Origin: Flavobacterium sp.
Lineage (GTDB): Bacteria; Bacteroidota; Bacteroidia; Flavobacteriales; Flavobacteriaceae
NCBI GenBank assembly: GCA_025351785.1
Contig: JANXVF010000115.1
Span: forward strand, 1 to 64,000
Length of the DNA stretch: 64,000 bases
Direction: 5' to 3'
A program made the translations under genes and the position numbers. Under the pieces are notes generated by a model, which was not told the origin of the DNA, ran no database searches, and saw nothing but the letters and a program-made list of their open reading frames with translations. Position 1 is the first letter of the stretch, and every line of letters begins with the position of its first letter. Positions 1 through 9,079 of the stretch are shown here, in pieces.

Positions 1-275
1 GCAGGGCAGCCGGGCGCGAGGACTCCACTCTCAGCCCGGCCAGGACGCGGAGCATGTGGTGGGTGGGTGTCCTTTGATGGGGTGCCCTGCGGGGCGTGGC
101 GCCTGCGCGGCGGGCGCGTAGCCAGGGCGGCCAGATCAGTGGCGAGGTCAGCGACCACTCCTTTGTTCATCGCCTGGGCCTGAGCCTGGGCGGGGAGAGC
201 AGAGAGCGGGGACGAAGGCTCAAGCAGAAACGGGGGAGTACACAGAGGTGAGGGGAGCGGTGGGGATGGAGGCGG
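1..275. other. No confident gene at left edge
   Basis: I see no gene I can support here. A minus-strand open frame begins at an ATG at 168-170 and runs off the left edge; its predicted product is Ala/Pro/Arg rich and has no motif I recognise. It could be the start of a gene continuing outside the window or a chance frame in GC-rich DNA. Confidence 0.3.
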
Positions 276-463
276 ATGAGGGGGACTGCCGCTCTTGGCC
301 TGAGCGATACGGAGCTGCGGCGGATCAAGATTGAAATGCAAATCCGCCACCCGGAGGTTGACGAACTCGCTGACCCACGCCCCGCTATAGAACAGTGGCC
401 GACGGACGCCTACGGCTGGCCCGCCGAGCTGCCTACGCCGGAGGTGCTCTCACGGCTGTCCGC
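276..463 (+). CDS. Unknown gene fragment fused to IS6 remnant
   Basis: A frame opening with ATG at 276 encodes about 62 residues (LSDTELRRIKIEM... EQWPTDAYGWPAELPTPEV) before it reaches the broken edge of an IS6 transposase remnant near 464. The composition looks coding, but I do not recognise a family. The frame probably belonged to a gene truncated at its 3' end when the IS6 copy inserted or when flanking DNA was deleted. No ribosome-binding site stands out. Confidence is low because nothing independent supports the reading frame. Confidence 0.3.
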
Positions 464-1009
464 TTCGGGCCACTGTTCGCCGAAAAACTGCGCCAGCGGA
501 AACCTCGCCGGGGTCCCCGCTGGTTTTTGAACGAGGTCTGCACGAACGTCGATGGTGTTCGTCACTGGCTCTGGAGGGCTGTGGACGAGCACCGCTTCGT
601 GCTCGACATTCTGCTTCAGAAGCACCGGGATACCAACGCTGCGAACGCCTTCCTGACCAGGCTGCTGGTTGAATACGACGTTCCAGAGGCCATTCATACC
701 GACCAACTTCGCAGTTACCGAGCCGCGATCCGGGAGATCCCGAGTTTGGCTGACGTCAAGCATCAGCAGGTGATTTCCACGGCCCGCTGCAACAATGTGA
801 TCGAGCAATCGCACCGACTTACACGACGTCAGGAACGGCAACAACAGGGATTCAGACAGAGGAGGCGAGCCCAGGAATTCCTGCAACTGCATGCCCGGAT
901 CGAGAACCTTCGCCATCACATCCGCACCAGCGTTTCCGCCGCGACCAGAAGAAGCAATCAGCCAGTCGCTTTCCAATCGTGGTCAATGGTCGCGGCAGGA
1001 GTGGCCTGA
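464..1009 (+). pseudogene. IS6-family transposase, N-terminally truncated
   Basis: The frame encodes the C-terminal part of a DDE transposase of the IS6 (IS26-like) family. The segments LNEVCTNVDGVRHWLWRAVD and IHTDQLRSY hold the first two catalytic Asp residues, and the third acidic residue is in VIEQSHRLTRR. The N-terminal helix-turn-helix present in the intact copies (MTDPKPYRHRFPM...) is missing, so the protein should be inactive. It diverges from the other copies in the window at many positions, so it is an older or separate insertion rather than a recent duplicate. Confidence 0.85.
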
Positions 1010-1065
1010 GGTTCAAGCCACCCCTACCCTTAGCCTGCCGCCGAACCAGTTAAGGCAACACAACC
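464..1065 (+). mobile_element. IS6-family element remnant (5' truncated)
   Basis: This is the right three-quarters of the same IS6-type element found intact at 35665-36472 and 39340-40148. It ends in the terminal inverted repeat at 1049-1065, the reverse complement of GGTTGTGTTGCCTTAAC. The left end and about 200 bp are missing; similarity starts near 464 at the codons for FGPLFAEKL. No target duplication can be assessed because the left end is gone. Confidence 0.85.
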
Positions 1066-1279
1066 GTTCTGTCTTGCCTGATCTCCCCCGTCAAGTCCTG
1101 CGAGATTACCCCCTCCATCTGGCGTGCATCGGCCAGAAAGCCAAAGGGCCGGTCGAGCCCGGTGTTCCGTTCACCATCGTTCGCTACCGGGTGTATGACG
1201 CCAAAAGCCGCTGTGACCTACGCCGCTGCGAGCATAAAGCTGGGAAGCAAGCGACGATCCGGAAGAGAAGACCCAAGCG

Positions 1280-1606
1280 GTGTACTCGTCGGGCACGTCT
1301 TGCCTTGAAGAGACCCTTGGCTACGACGAAGCCGCGCTGGAGCGGGCCGTCAAGGGGCGCCGCACCCTGGCCACCCGCATCAGACACACTACCGGGACGG
1401 TGTTCGACAACGAGGAGGCGATGATCAAGTCGCTCATCCAGGGCTTCATCGCCCTCGATCCGCATCACCAGGAGGTGCTACGGGCCATTCGCAATCTCAA
1501 CGATTTCAAACAATATGTTTCTTTGAACGAGCGGCGGGAGAGGACCGGGTCACAGCAACACCTCGCTCCCCGGCGCACTGAAGTTACTCACGCTCAGGCC
1601 CAGTAA
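1280..1606 (+). CDS. Small unknown open frame
   Basis: This 108-codon frame (GTG start) includes a plausible protein-like stretch, DEAALERAVKGRRTLATRI followed by an acidic/amphipathic region ending NDFKQYVSLNER. Its last 57 bases overlap the convergent 3' end of dinB. No family is recognised. The stretch 1066-1279 contains broken fragments of what may be the same ancient gene in other frames, so this may be decayed DNA between the IS6 remnant and dinB rather than a living gene. Confidence 0.25.
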   Translation: MYSSGTSCLEETLGYDEAALERAVKGRRTLATRIRHTTGTVFDNEEAMIKSLIQGFIALDPHHQEVLRAIRNLNDFKQYVSLNERRERTGSQQHLAPRRTEVTHAQAQ

Positions 1607-2602
1607 CCGCACGCCCTGCCTGGCGAGGAGTTCGTCGGTGAGGAGTGCTAAGCCCCGGCGTTCCAGATCGCCAGCCTGCCAGACCGGGACCAGCCCGGTA
1701 CTCTGCCGCGTCACCAGGGACCAGTCGCTGTAGCGCAACTTCAGGGTCACGGTGCGCCCGGCCAGGTGGCGCCCCTGCAAGCGGGCTTCGAGTACCGAGG
1801 CGACCGTGCTCAGCTCGCTTCGCAACGCGTCCAGGGTATGCCGGTCCGTCTCGAAGGTGTGCTCCACGCCGACTGACCGGGTAGCCCGGTCAGGTTCGAC
1901 GGGCCGCTCGTCGAGCCCCCGCACCAGGTCGTAGAGCTGCGTGCCCAGCTTGCCGAGCAGACCCTGGAGGCGCACCCGGTCCTGACGCCGCAGGTCGGCT
2001 CCGGTGCGGACCCCCTGCGCCTGGAGTTTGCGGGCGGTGACCGGGCCGACGCCGTAGAAGTCCTCGACGGAGAGTGAGTCGAGCAGGTCGTCCACTTCTT
2101 CAGGTCGGATCACGGTGAGTCCTGCGGGCTTGTGCAGACCGCTGCCCAGCTTGGCGAGGAACTTGTTGTGGGCGCCCCCGGCGGAGGCCGTCAGCCGGGT
2201 TTCGGCAAGAATCGCCTCCTGAAGCTCGCGGGCCAGTTCGGCGGCATCGGCCAGGGTGCGGCCTTCGCGGCTGACGTCTAGGTACGCCTCGTCAAGGGCC
2301 AGCGGCTCGATCAGCGGGGTCACGCGGGCGAAGACGGCGTGAATCTGCGTCGAGACTTCGCGGTACAGCTCCATCCGGGCGGGGATCAGCACCAGGGCCG
2401 GGCAGCGCCGGGTGGCCTGGTGCACCGGCATGGCGCTGTGCACGCCGTAGGTGCGGGCCACATAGTTGGCGGTCATCACGGCTCCACGCCGGGCCGTGGC
2501 GATCACGGCCACCGGCTGCTCGGCCAGCTCCGGCTGCTCACGCACCTCCACGCTGGCGTAAAACGCGTCCATATCCAGATGCACGATCAGGCGGGATGAC
2601 AT
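1550..2602 (-). CDS. dinB: DNA polymerase IV (DinB-type Y-family polymerase)
   Basis: The 350-residue product is a Y-family translesion DNA polymerase. The catalytic acidic residues are visible: D10 in LIVHLDMDAFYASVE and D104-E105 in LALDEAYLDVS. The helix-hairpin-helix segment VEDFYGVGPVTARKLQAQG and a little-finger domain with SVGVEHTFETD follow. Length is normal for DinB. The finger-to-palm segment reads GGAHNKFLAKLGSGLHKP where many DinB proteins have GIAPNKFLAKIAS, a modest deviation. The gene sits about 1.2 kb upstream of the lexA-imuY-dnaE2 operon but in the opposite orientation, so it is a separate unit. No Shine-Dalgarno sequence is obvious before the ATG at 2602. Confidence 0.93.
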   Translation of the reverse strand: MSSRLIVHLDMDAFYASVEVREQPELAEQPVAVIATARRGAVMTANYVARTYGVHSAMPVHQATRRCPALVLIPARMELYREVSTQIHAVFARVTPLIEPLALDEAYLDVSREGRTLADAAELARELQEAILAETRLTASAGGAHNKFLAKLGSGLHKPAGLTVIRPEEVDDLLDSLSVEDFYGVGPVTARKLQAQGVRTGADLRRQDRVRLQGLLGKLGTQLYDLVRGLDERPVEPDRATRSVGVEHTFETDRHTLDALRSELSTVASVLEARLQGRHLAGRTVTLKLRYSDWSLVTRQSTGLVPVWQAGDLERRGLALLTDELLARQGVRLLGLSVSNFSAPGSEVLL

Positions 2603-3415
2603 GCGCCGAGCCTGTCACGTTCGGGGCCCACGGGTGTGCGGGGCGGCCCACGGTGCCGGGTCGCCCCGCGACAAGAGCTTGAAGGTGTGCTGGTCGCTCA
2701 GGACCCTACTCGGTGTGGTACGCGAAGGCCAACGAAAATCGAATCAATCGGTGGCATCCGGGGAAGCAAGTGGCCCCCCAGCGATCACGTCCACATCAGT
2801 CGGTCCCCGTGGCTTCAGGCTCAATGCGAACGCAAGACCGATGATCGGCTGGGCCCTCACCCTGCTCGCCTGTCTGGGTTTAACGCCGCAGGCGACCCGT
2901 CGCGTGGGGGCGGTGAAGCCCCGCCGCCTTGATGCACCAGCGGCAGCAGGTTTACAGCGCCTTTCGTACCCACTTCGCCGAGCTTCAAGCGGGATGCGGG
3001 GTACCTTCGCTGAGGGGGCCGCCACCGGGTTGTCGCCTTTCCCGCTGGGCAGTCCCAAGTGATGTAGACCCACGACTTCGGCGTGCACCTGGCGGTCAGG
3101 ATGATCGGTGACCAGCCGAGGCGGTTGTGGTGCCTGAGCGAGGCGTCCGGTCGGTCGTGCTTCCGGCCTGTGGATTATCCAGGCACAATGTGGACGCTCG
3201 CGGTGGACACGGTAAACACGGGCCGTCAGCTCGGCACGGTGCTGGACGTCGTTGGCCCCTTCGGTGGGTACTCGGCGTCGATAATGATCCTGGAGACCTT
3301 CCGGGTGAACAGGGCGGGGAAGGTGATCTGCTCACACGCGGCGCCGGACACCACCGGGCTGGGGTGCCGGTGATCACCGTGCCCTGTGGCCCCTCGCACT
3401 GAGTGCCTCGCGGGG
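2603..3415. other. Intergenic stretch without a supported gene
   Basis: Several overlapping open frames of 60-150 codons exist on both strands, but none has a recognisable family, a convincing ribosome-binding site or a hydrophobicity pattern typical of a protein. GC-rich DNA produces such frames by chance. The stretch may contain remnants of decayed genes. I see no repeat, tRNA or IS end in it. Confidence 0.4.
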
Positions 3416-3742
3416 TTACTCGTCCCCCAACTCCAGTCCCTCCAGCGCCGCCGCCAGCATCGCCCCCACTGCTGCCCGTGTGACCGGCGCCTTCTCGAAG
3501 AAGTTCCCCGTCAACCGGATATCGCTGCTCTTGCCCTCGTTGATCACCACCGTCGTCTGCTCGCCGTAGACCGCCTGCACCGCCCGTTCCAGCTCCGGGT
3601 GCAGCGCTGCCATCACCCGCGCCGGGTCAGGTCCAGCTTCCCGCACCGGATTGCCTTTGACGTAGCGCACCTGCTCGGCGAAGACCATCCGAATCTCGAT
3701 CTGACGCGCTGGACCGTGTGCCTCACTACCTTCTGTATCCAT
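3416..3742 (-). CDS. Small conserved-looking hypothetical protein
   Basis: The 108-residue product begins with ATG at 3742 and has an acidic, soluble composition (RQIEIRMVFAEQVRYVKGNPVRE...LELGDE). It has no signal peptide or membrane segment. I do not recognise the family. It is divergent from lexA, with 91 bp between the two start codons, so both promoters and the candidate LexA operator lie in the same gap. A gene facing away from an SOS-type operon across a shared operator could be co-regulated with it; that is inference. Confidence 0.55.
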   Translation of the reverse strand: MDTEGSEAHGPARQIEIRMVFAEQVRYVKGNPVREAGPDPARVMAALHPELERAVQAVYGEQTTVVINEGKSSDIRLTGNFFEKAPVTRAAVGAMLAAALEGLELGDE

Positions 3743-3795
3743 TCATCTCCCTGTGCCGCTTGACACCCACCGTAACTGGGGGCACTATGGTTGCG

Positions 3796-3820
3796 ACTAT
3801 CATACATCTATTAGATAGTT
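3796..3820. promoter_or_regulatory. Candidate LexA operator upstream of lexA
   Basis: A perfect inverted repeat ATCTA-T-TAGAT (3806-3816) lies inside a wider pair ACTATC (3796-3801) / GATAGT (3814-3819), just before the AAAGGAG ribosome-binding site (3821-3827) and the lexA ATG at 3834. LexA repressors normally bind a palindrome in their own promoter. The motif differs from the classical E. coli and Bacillus boxes. Confidence 0.5.
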
Positions 3821-3833
3821 AAAGGAGCCTATC

Positions 3834-4490
3834 ATGCCGCCCCGTCTGACTGAACTTAGGATCGGCTTATTGATGCGTCTGGTGCAACTGTCCCGCACTC
3901 AGGGCGGCCCGCCCAGCGCCGCCGAACTGGCCCAGGCGGTCAACCTCACACCCGCGACCATCAGCTTTCACGTCAAGGCCCTGCGCTCACTGGGCTACCT
4001 CGAACAGCTCAGCGGTAGCGGGCACGAGCGGCTCAAGTTAACCGAGACCGGGCGGCGCGTGGCCGGGGACGGCATTCCGGTGTACGGTCAGATTGCGGCT
4101 GGACCACCCATCCTGGCCGAGCAGGACCCCGAACGCACCGTCGTCAGCCTGGACGCACTGATGGGCGTGCGGCCCGGAGATTTCCTCCTCGAAGTGCGTG
4201 GGACGAGCATGATCGGCGTCGGCATCCTGGACGGCGACTACGTGCTGGTGCGTCCACAGGCAGAGGTGCTCGATGGGGAGATCGCGGTGGTGCTGCTGCC
4301 CAACGACGAGGCGGCCACCTTGAAACGGCTGTACCACATGCACGACGAGATCATTCTGGTGTCCGAGAATCCCGATGTGCCCCAGATGGCGTTCATGGCT
4401 GCCGAGGTACAGGTCCAGGGCATATTTATCGGCGTTCTGGGCCTGAAGCGGCCCCGTCAGAGCGCCCCCACCACCCTGCGGAGTCGTTAA
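3834..4490 (+). CDS. lexA: LexA-type transcriptional repressor
   Basis: The 218-residue product is a LexA-family self-cleaving repressor. Residues 1-75 form a winged helix-turn-helix domain (PPSAAELAQAVNLTPATISF). The autocleavage bond is Ala89-Gly90 in GQIAAGPP, the catalytic serine is S125 in RGTSMIGVG and the general base lysine is K164 in AATLKRLY. All elements needed for RecA-stimulated self-cleavage are therefore present. The ATG at 3834 follows a strong AAAGGAG site. The stop codon overlaps the start of imuY by one base (TAATG), so the two are translationally coupled. In Deinococcus deserti a lexA-imuY-dnaE2 operon is damage inducible through LexA and RecA; the same regulation is inferred here, supported by the palindrome upstream. 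Confidence 0.95.
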   Translation: MPPRLTELRIGLLMRLVQLSRTQGGPPSAAELAQAVNLTPATISFHVKALRSLGYLEQLSGSGHERLKLTETGRRVAGDGIPVYGQIAAGPPILAEQDPERTVVSLDALMGVRPGDFLLEVRGTSMIGVGILDGDYVLVRPQAEVLDGEIAVVLLPNDEAATLKRLYHMHDEIILVSENPDVPQMAFMAAEVQVQGIFIGVLGLKRPRQSAPTTLRSR

Positions 4491-5707
4491 TGCCCATCGC
4501 CTGCCTGCTTCTAAAGCCCTGGGCACTGAGCGTCGCGTTGCGGCGACACCCCGGCGTGCCGTTGGCGGTGCTGAGCGCTGGGCGACGGGTGCTGGAGGTC
4601 AACCCTCTGGCAGCCCAAGCAGGTGTGACAGTAGGCCTCTCCAGCGTGGCCGCCCTGAACCGCTGCCCGGCCCTGCATCTCGAACCCCTCGACCCGCCCG
4701 CCTTGCAGGTCGCCTGGCGTGAATTGCTGGAGACGTTGTATGCCGGATACTCGCCCAGGGTGGAAGGCCAGACCAGGGGTCTGGCCTTCCTGCACGCCAC
4801 GCCTCAGCGAGCCCGCGAACTGGCGACGGTGCTGCACGCTCCGGTGGGATTGGCCGCGTCGCAGGAACTGGCACATCTGGCCGCGCTGAGGGCGGAACCC
4901 GGTGAGGTCCGCGAGGTTCATCCAGACCATGAACATGTTTTCCTGGCCCTGGTGCCGATCAGCCACCTAAACGTTCTGGGCCTGAACCTTGATCAGATCG
5001 AAAAATTGAGCTTTCTGGGGATTCGTGGCCTGGCCGATCTGCTGAGTTGGAGCGCCGCTCAACGCACCGCCTTCCTGGGCGTGGACACCGCCAAAGTCTT
5101 ACAGCGCTTCGTCAAAGGACCACGCACTGAGACGGTAGCCCTGTTTCAGCCGTCCGAGGTCATCCAGATCATTCTGGGCTTCGACGATCCGCTCACCGAA
5201 CCGGGTGAAGTGGAGGCGGCCCTGCACGAGATGGTGCCGCCGTTGCTGGACAAACTGCGGGGCCGGACCTGCGCCTATCTGAGCGTCCAGGCCGATACCG
5301 TAGCCGGGATGCTCAGCGAGACGAAACCGCTCAAAGGGCCACAGGACGAGCGCAGCCTGATCCGGGCGGCCCTGACCCTGCTGGACCGCAGCACCGCCCT
5401 GCCGCTGGGGGTGGACCGACTGACGGTGGGCCTTAGCGGCCTGGCTCAACCGTCGCGTCAGGTGGGCCTGTGGCCGGACGTGCGCGAGCTGGACGCGGTG
5501 AGAGCCGTGCTGGAGCGGTTTCCCCAGGGGTTGGTGCGGGTTCAGTGGCGCGATATCTACGCCTACGCCGTCGACGCCCAGTACGCCTGGGTGGACTGGC
5601 TCAGCGGGGCCGAGCGGCTGAGCGCCATGACGCCGTATGTTCGACCAACGCCGATTCCGGTCCCCCGCACAGGCGTGCCTGTGCCCCTGTTCGGAGCCGA
5701 GTCGTGA
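4490..5707 (+). CDS. imuY: ImuY, Y-family polymerase-related mutasome protein
   Basis: The 405-residue product matches the position and character of ImuY (ImuB-like), a Y-family-related protein that partners DnaE2 in error-prone lesion bypass. The layout is recognisable: an N-terminal palm-like region (LAVLSAGRRVLEVNPLAAQAGVTVGL), a helix-hairpin-helix segment near LSFLGIRGLADLLSWSAAQR, and a little-finger-like domain. The D...DE polymerase residues seen in DinB are not evident, as expected for a non-catalytic adaptor. It starts at an ATG overlapping the lexA stop. The C-terminal end VPVPLFGAES could contain a clamp-binding-like PLFG segment, but that is speculative. Confidence 0.85.
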   Translation: MPIACLLLKPWALSVALRRHPGVPLAVLSAGRRVLEVNPLAAQAGVTVGLSSVAALNRCPALHLEPLDPPALQVAWRELLETLYAGYSPRVEGQTRGLAFLHATPQRARELATVLHAPVGLAASQELAHLAALRAEPGEVREVHPDHEHVFLALVPISHLNVLGLNLDQIEKLSFLGIRGLADLLSWSAAQRTAFLGVDTAKVLQRFVKGPRTETVALFQPSEVIQIILGFDDPLTEPGEVEAALHEMVPPLLDKLRGRTCAYLSVQADTVAGMLSETKPLKGPQDERSLIRAALTLLDRSTALPLGVDRLTVGLSGLAQPSRQVGLWPDVRELDAVRAVLERFPQGLVRVQWRDIYAYAVDAQYAWVDWLSGAERLSAMTPYVRPTPIPVPRTGVPVPLFGAES

Positions 5708-5940
5708 AAGCGGTTCAGGAACGCATCGAGGTGACGACTTCTCCACTCGGTCAGCCGCTGCTGGTTTTGTGGAGATCGCGCCGCTACGCCGTGCAGGTGC
5801 TCGACGCCTGGCGCTACGGAGGGAGATGGTGGCTGAGCGAGCGGCCCCGCGACTGCTTTCTGGTCCAGGCCGGAACCTTGACCGCCGAGCTGCATCACGA
5901 CATCGGAGGCGGCTGGTGGCTGGCCCGCCTTCAGGACTGA
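5704..5940 (+). CDS. Small DUF6504-like protein in the mutasome operon
   Basis: The 78-residue product starts at a GTG (5704) that overlaps the imuY stop codon in a GTGA arrangement and ends directly before the dnaE2 ATG. It is rich in Trp and Arg (PLLVLWRSRRYAVQVLDAWRYGGRWWL...GGGWWLARLQD), which resembles the small DUF6504 domain that occurs next to or fused to ImuB-type proteins. The function of that family is not established. Tight packing between imuY and dnaE2 suggests a role in assembling or regulating the bypass complex. The GTG start is chosen because the overlap matches the coupling of the other genes. Confidence 0.75.
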   Translation: MKAVQERIEVTTSPLGQPLLVLWRSRRYAVQVLDAWRYGGRWWLSERPRDCFLVQAGTLTAELHHDIGGGWWLARLQD

Positions 5941-8900
5941 ATGCCAGAGTTGAAGGTGCTGTTAGGCGCCCAGAGTTACTTCTCCGAGGGGCGCTCGACG
6001 ATCAGCCCGACGCGACTGGTTCAGCTCGCGGCCCAGCGCGGCTTTACCCACGTCGGCCTGACCGACCACCTGAGCGTCTCCGGTGCCGTGGAGCTGTGCC
6101 AGGCCGCCAGGGACGCGAAGATTGGGTCGGTCATCGGCGCGACGCTGCCGGTGGTGTTTCCGGCCCACGGACGGTCACTGGCGCAAGTATTCCCGCTGGT
6201 GCTGCTGGCGAAGAACCGGGCAGGCTACGCGGCCTTGTGCGAGTTGATCACCGAGGTGAAATCAGGCGAGCTGAGCGCCTTACTGCTGGCGTCATTGCAA
6301 AACCGAACCGACGACCTTCACGCCCTGACGGGTGGACGGCACGGGCTGCCCACCGTGCTGCTGGCCCGCCACGAGGTGCCTCTGCTGGTGGCCCGACTCC
6401 GTGACCTGCGAAAGCTGTTTCCCTCGCGTCTCTTTGTCCAGCTCACCCATGACCAGGCCCCTGGCGAGTCGCGCCGCCTGGCGGGACTGCGCGGGCTGGC
6501 CCGTGACCTGGAGTTGCCCACCCTGGCGGCCCCGGAAGTCCGGATGGGCGAGGCTGACAAATACCCCTTGCTCGACGCCCTGACCTGCGGGCGGCTGGGC
6601 ATCGATGTCCAGACGCCCCATGCCGAGCGCCCCCGCAACGATAGCCAGCAGGTCGGCACACCGATTCACTGGGGAACGCATCTGCCCTTCCCCGACGCGC
6701 TGCTCAACGCCGAGAAGCTGGCGCTGGCTTGCACCCTCGATCTACTCCCTGAACGCCTGTCTTCACCAGAACCCGTCCTGCCGCCCGGCCAGACCGCCCA
6801 GGACGTGCTTGAAGGCAGGGTGTGGGCAGCGTTGCCAAACCGGTATCCAGTGCCGCAACGTCAGGCGGTCATTGTCCGGCTCCGCGCCGAACTCACCACC
6901 GTCCGCGAATTGGAACTGGCTGGGTTCTTTCTGACCGCCGCCGAGGTGACCGACTACTGCCGATCTCACGGCATCCTGGCTGCCGGGCGAGGCTCGGCGG
7001 CGGGCTCGGTGCTGTGCTATCTGCTGGGCATCACCTTATCGGACCCGGTCAAACACAACCTGCTCTTCGAACGCTTCCTGCATACCGGACGCACCTCCAT
7101 GCCCGACGTGGACATCGACATCGCCAGTTCCAGACGCGACCAGGTGTTGCGCTGGGTCGAGGAGCGCTGGGGTCAAGGCGGTACCAGCGAGGCGATGGTC
7201 GCCAACCGGATCACCTACAGGCTCCCCTCTGCCGTGCAAGACCTGGGTCGGGCGCTGGGCTTGCCACCCGAGCTACGAGACCGGCTGAGCCGTGCCCTGG
7301 GCCGGGATTTCCGCCATCTGCGTCCGCACCGGGCCAGAGAGGCTGAGCCCGTCTTTTCTGAGGTGTTGGGCGACGCCCCGATCAAAGAGGCGCTGCTGAA
7401 GCTCTTGAGCTTGATGGAACCCCGATTCTTCCGGCACCACGCCCCGCATTCCGGTGGGGTGGTGCTGAGTAGCACGCCATTGACCCAGTACAGCCCGCTG
7501 AGTCGCAGTTCAGGCGGTATCCGGATGCTGGCCTTCGACAAAGATGAAGTGGAGGCGCTGGGCCTGATCAAGCTGGATTTGCTGGGGCTCCGGATGCTGG
7601 CCGCTCTTGAGCGGGCCAGGGAAGAGACCTTACGGTTGACCGGAGCGTGGGTCGAGTACGGTGACCTGCCCGACGACCCCGCCGTCTGGCAGCGGATCGC
7701 TTCGGGTGACACGCTGGGCCTGTTCCAGATCGAGTCGCCCGCTCAGGTCCAGATGACGGCCAGGCTCCAGCCGAAGAACCTGACCGAACTGGCCCACCAG
7801 ATCGCGCTGGTCCGGCCCGGTCCGATTCAGTCGGGGACCGTGCATCCGTATGTCCGGCGGGCCAGAGGAGAGGAAGCTGTTCCTCTCCGTCCCGAACCCC
7901 TGCACTCGATTCTGGCCCCCACCCACGGCACGCTGATGTACCAGGAGCAGATTCTGAGAATCGCCGTCCACTACGCGGGCTTTTCCTGGCCGGAAGCGGA
8001 CAGGTTACGGAGTCGCTTGAGCAAGGCCGAAGACCCGGACGAGGTGGCCGCCTTACGCGAGGATTTCCTGATCGGTGCCCTGTTCACCCACGACGCGCCG
8101 GAACACGAAGCCAGAGCGGTGTTCGAGCTGTGTGCGGCATTCAAAGGCTACGGTTTCGCGGAAAGTCACGCGCATGCGTTTGCGTTGCACAGCTACGCGA
8201 CGGCCTGGATGCGTCACCACCATCCGGCGGCCTTCCTGGCCGGACTGCTGACCGAGGCGCCGGGGATGTGGCCCGCCAGTACCCTGGCTCAGGAAGCAAA
8301 GCGCTGGGGGGTCGGACTGTTGCCAGTGGACCTCAACCGTAGCGCCGTGGCGTACCGGGCCGAGACCTTGGGGAGCGTGCGCCTGCCCTTCACCGCCGTC
8401 GAGGGATTGAGCGAAGATACCGCCCGGCTGATGGTGCAGGAGCGCCTGACCGGGGGACGCTTCAGCTCGGTGCAAGACTCTTACGACCGGCTACCGCTCA
8501 CCGGAGACACACTGGAGCGATTGGGCCTGGCGGGGGCCTTTGACAACCTGGGCCTGGACCGGCGTTCCGTACTGTTCGAGCTGGAGACGTTGCGGCAAGC
8601 CAGACCAGCAGGACGAGCTGGACTCTTAGGTCCGGAAACGAGGGCACCGAGCTTCCCTCCCCTCTCCCCCGACGAACTCCTCCACCTGGACCTCGCGACC
8701 ACCGGGCTCAGTCCATCTGGACGGCATCCGCTCGACGCGCACCGTTCCAGATTGCGGGATCTAGGCTGCGTCGCGTTGGGGAGTCTCAGTCATGGCCAGT
8801 CGGTGTGGACGGCGGGGCTGGTGGTGGCGCGACAGCGGCCCCCGACGGCGGCAGGCTTCGCCTTCTACGTGCTCGAAGACGGGGTAAATCGGGTGCAGGC

Positions 8901-9075
8901 GATCATCAGCCCAGACCTCTGGGAAGCGCACCGACAACTGCTGCGGGACGCCAGCCTGCTGATCGTGCAGGGGGTGGCGGCGGTGAAGGGGCGGAGCGTG
9001 ACGCTACGGGTCGAGCGGCTGTGCGGGCTGCCAGCGGCTACGGGTTTGGTGGCGCTGGCCCGCCAGACCGGGTGA
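5941..9075 (+). CDS. dnaE2: Error-prone DNA polymerase III alpha subunit DnaE2
   Basis: The 1044-residue product is a C-family polymerase of the DnaE2 type, shorter than replicative DnaE. A PHP domain occupies about residues 1-230 but its metal-binding motif is degenerate: the start reads GAQSYFSEGRST where active domains have an LHxHSxxS-like motif. The polymerase core has the catalytic aspartates in PDVDID (D389, D391, D393) and the third Asp at D546 in KLDLLGLRML. A helix-hairpin-helix region and a C-terminal OB-fold-like segment follow. It begins immediately after the preceding stop codon, so expression is coupled to lexA and imuY. With ImuY it is expected to copy damaged templates with low fidelity after DNA damage. 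Confidence 0.95.
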   Translation: MPELKVLLGAQSYFSEGRSTISPTRLVQLAAQRGFTHVGLTDHLSVSGAVELCQAARDAKIGSVIGATLPVVFPAHGRSLAQVFPLVLLAKNRAGYAALCELITEVKSGELSALLLASLQNRTDDLHALTGGRHGLPTVLLARHEVPLLVARLRDLRKLFPSRLFVQLTHDQAPGESRRLAGLRGLARDLELPTLAAPEVRMGEADKYPLLDALTCGRLGIDVQTPHAERPRNDSQQVGTPIHWGTHLPFPDALLNAEKLALACTLDLLPERLSSPEPVLPPGQTAQDVLEGRVWAALPNRYPVPQRQAVIVRLRAELTTVRELELAGFFLTAAEVTDYCRSHGILAAGRGSAAGSVLCYLLGITLSDPVKHNLLFERFLHTGRTSMPDVDIDIASSRRDQVLRWVEERWGQGGTSEAMVANRITYRLPSAVQDLGRALGLPPELRDRLSRALGRDFRHLRPHRAREAEPVFSEVLGDAPIKEALLKLLSLMEPRFFRHHAPHSGGVVLSSTPLTQYSPLSRSSGGIRMLAFDKDEVEALGLIKLDLLGLRMLAALERAREETLRLTGAWVEYGDLPDDPAVWQRIASGDTLGLFQIESPAQVQMTARLQPKNLTELAHQIALVRPGPIQSGTVHPYVRRARGEEAVPLRPEPLHSILAPTHGTLMYQEQILRIAVHYAGFSWPEADRLRSRLSKAEDPDEVAALREDFLIGALFTHDAPEHEARAVFELCAAFKGYGFAESHAHAFALHSYATAWMRHHHPAAFLAGLLTEAPGMWPASTLAQEAKRWGVGLLPVDLNRSAVAYRAETLGSVRLPFTAVEGLSEDTARLMVQERLTGGRFSSVQDSYDRLPLTGDTLERLGLAGAFDNLGLDRRSVLFELETLRQARPAGRAGLLGPETRAPSFPPLSPDELLHLDLATTGLSPSGRHPLDAHRSRLRDLGCVALGSLSHGQSVWTAGLVVARQRPPTAAGFAFYVLEDGVNRVQAIISPDLWEAHRQLLRDASLLIVQGVAAVKGRSVTLRVERLCGLPAATGLVALARQTG

Positions 9076-9079
9076 ACGT

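Noticed and set aside
2744..3088. 114-codon minus-strand frame between dinB and the unknown small gene
   Set aside because: Arg/Pro/Ala-rich composition without family, start signal or context suggests a chance frame.
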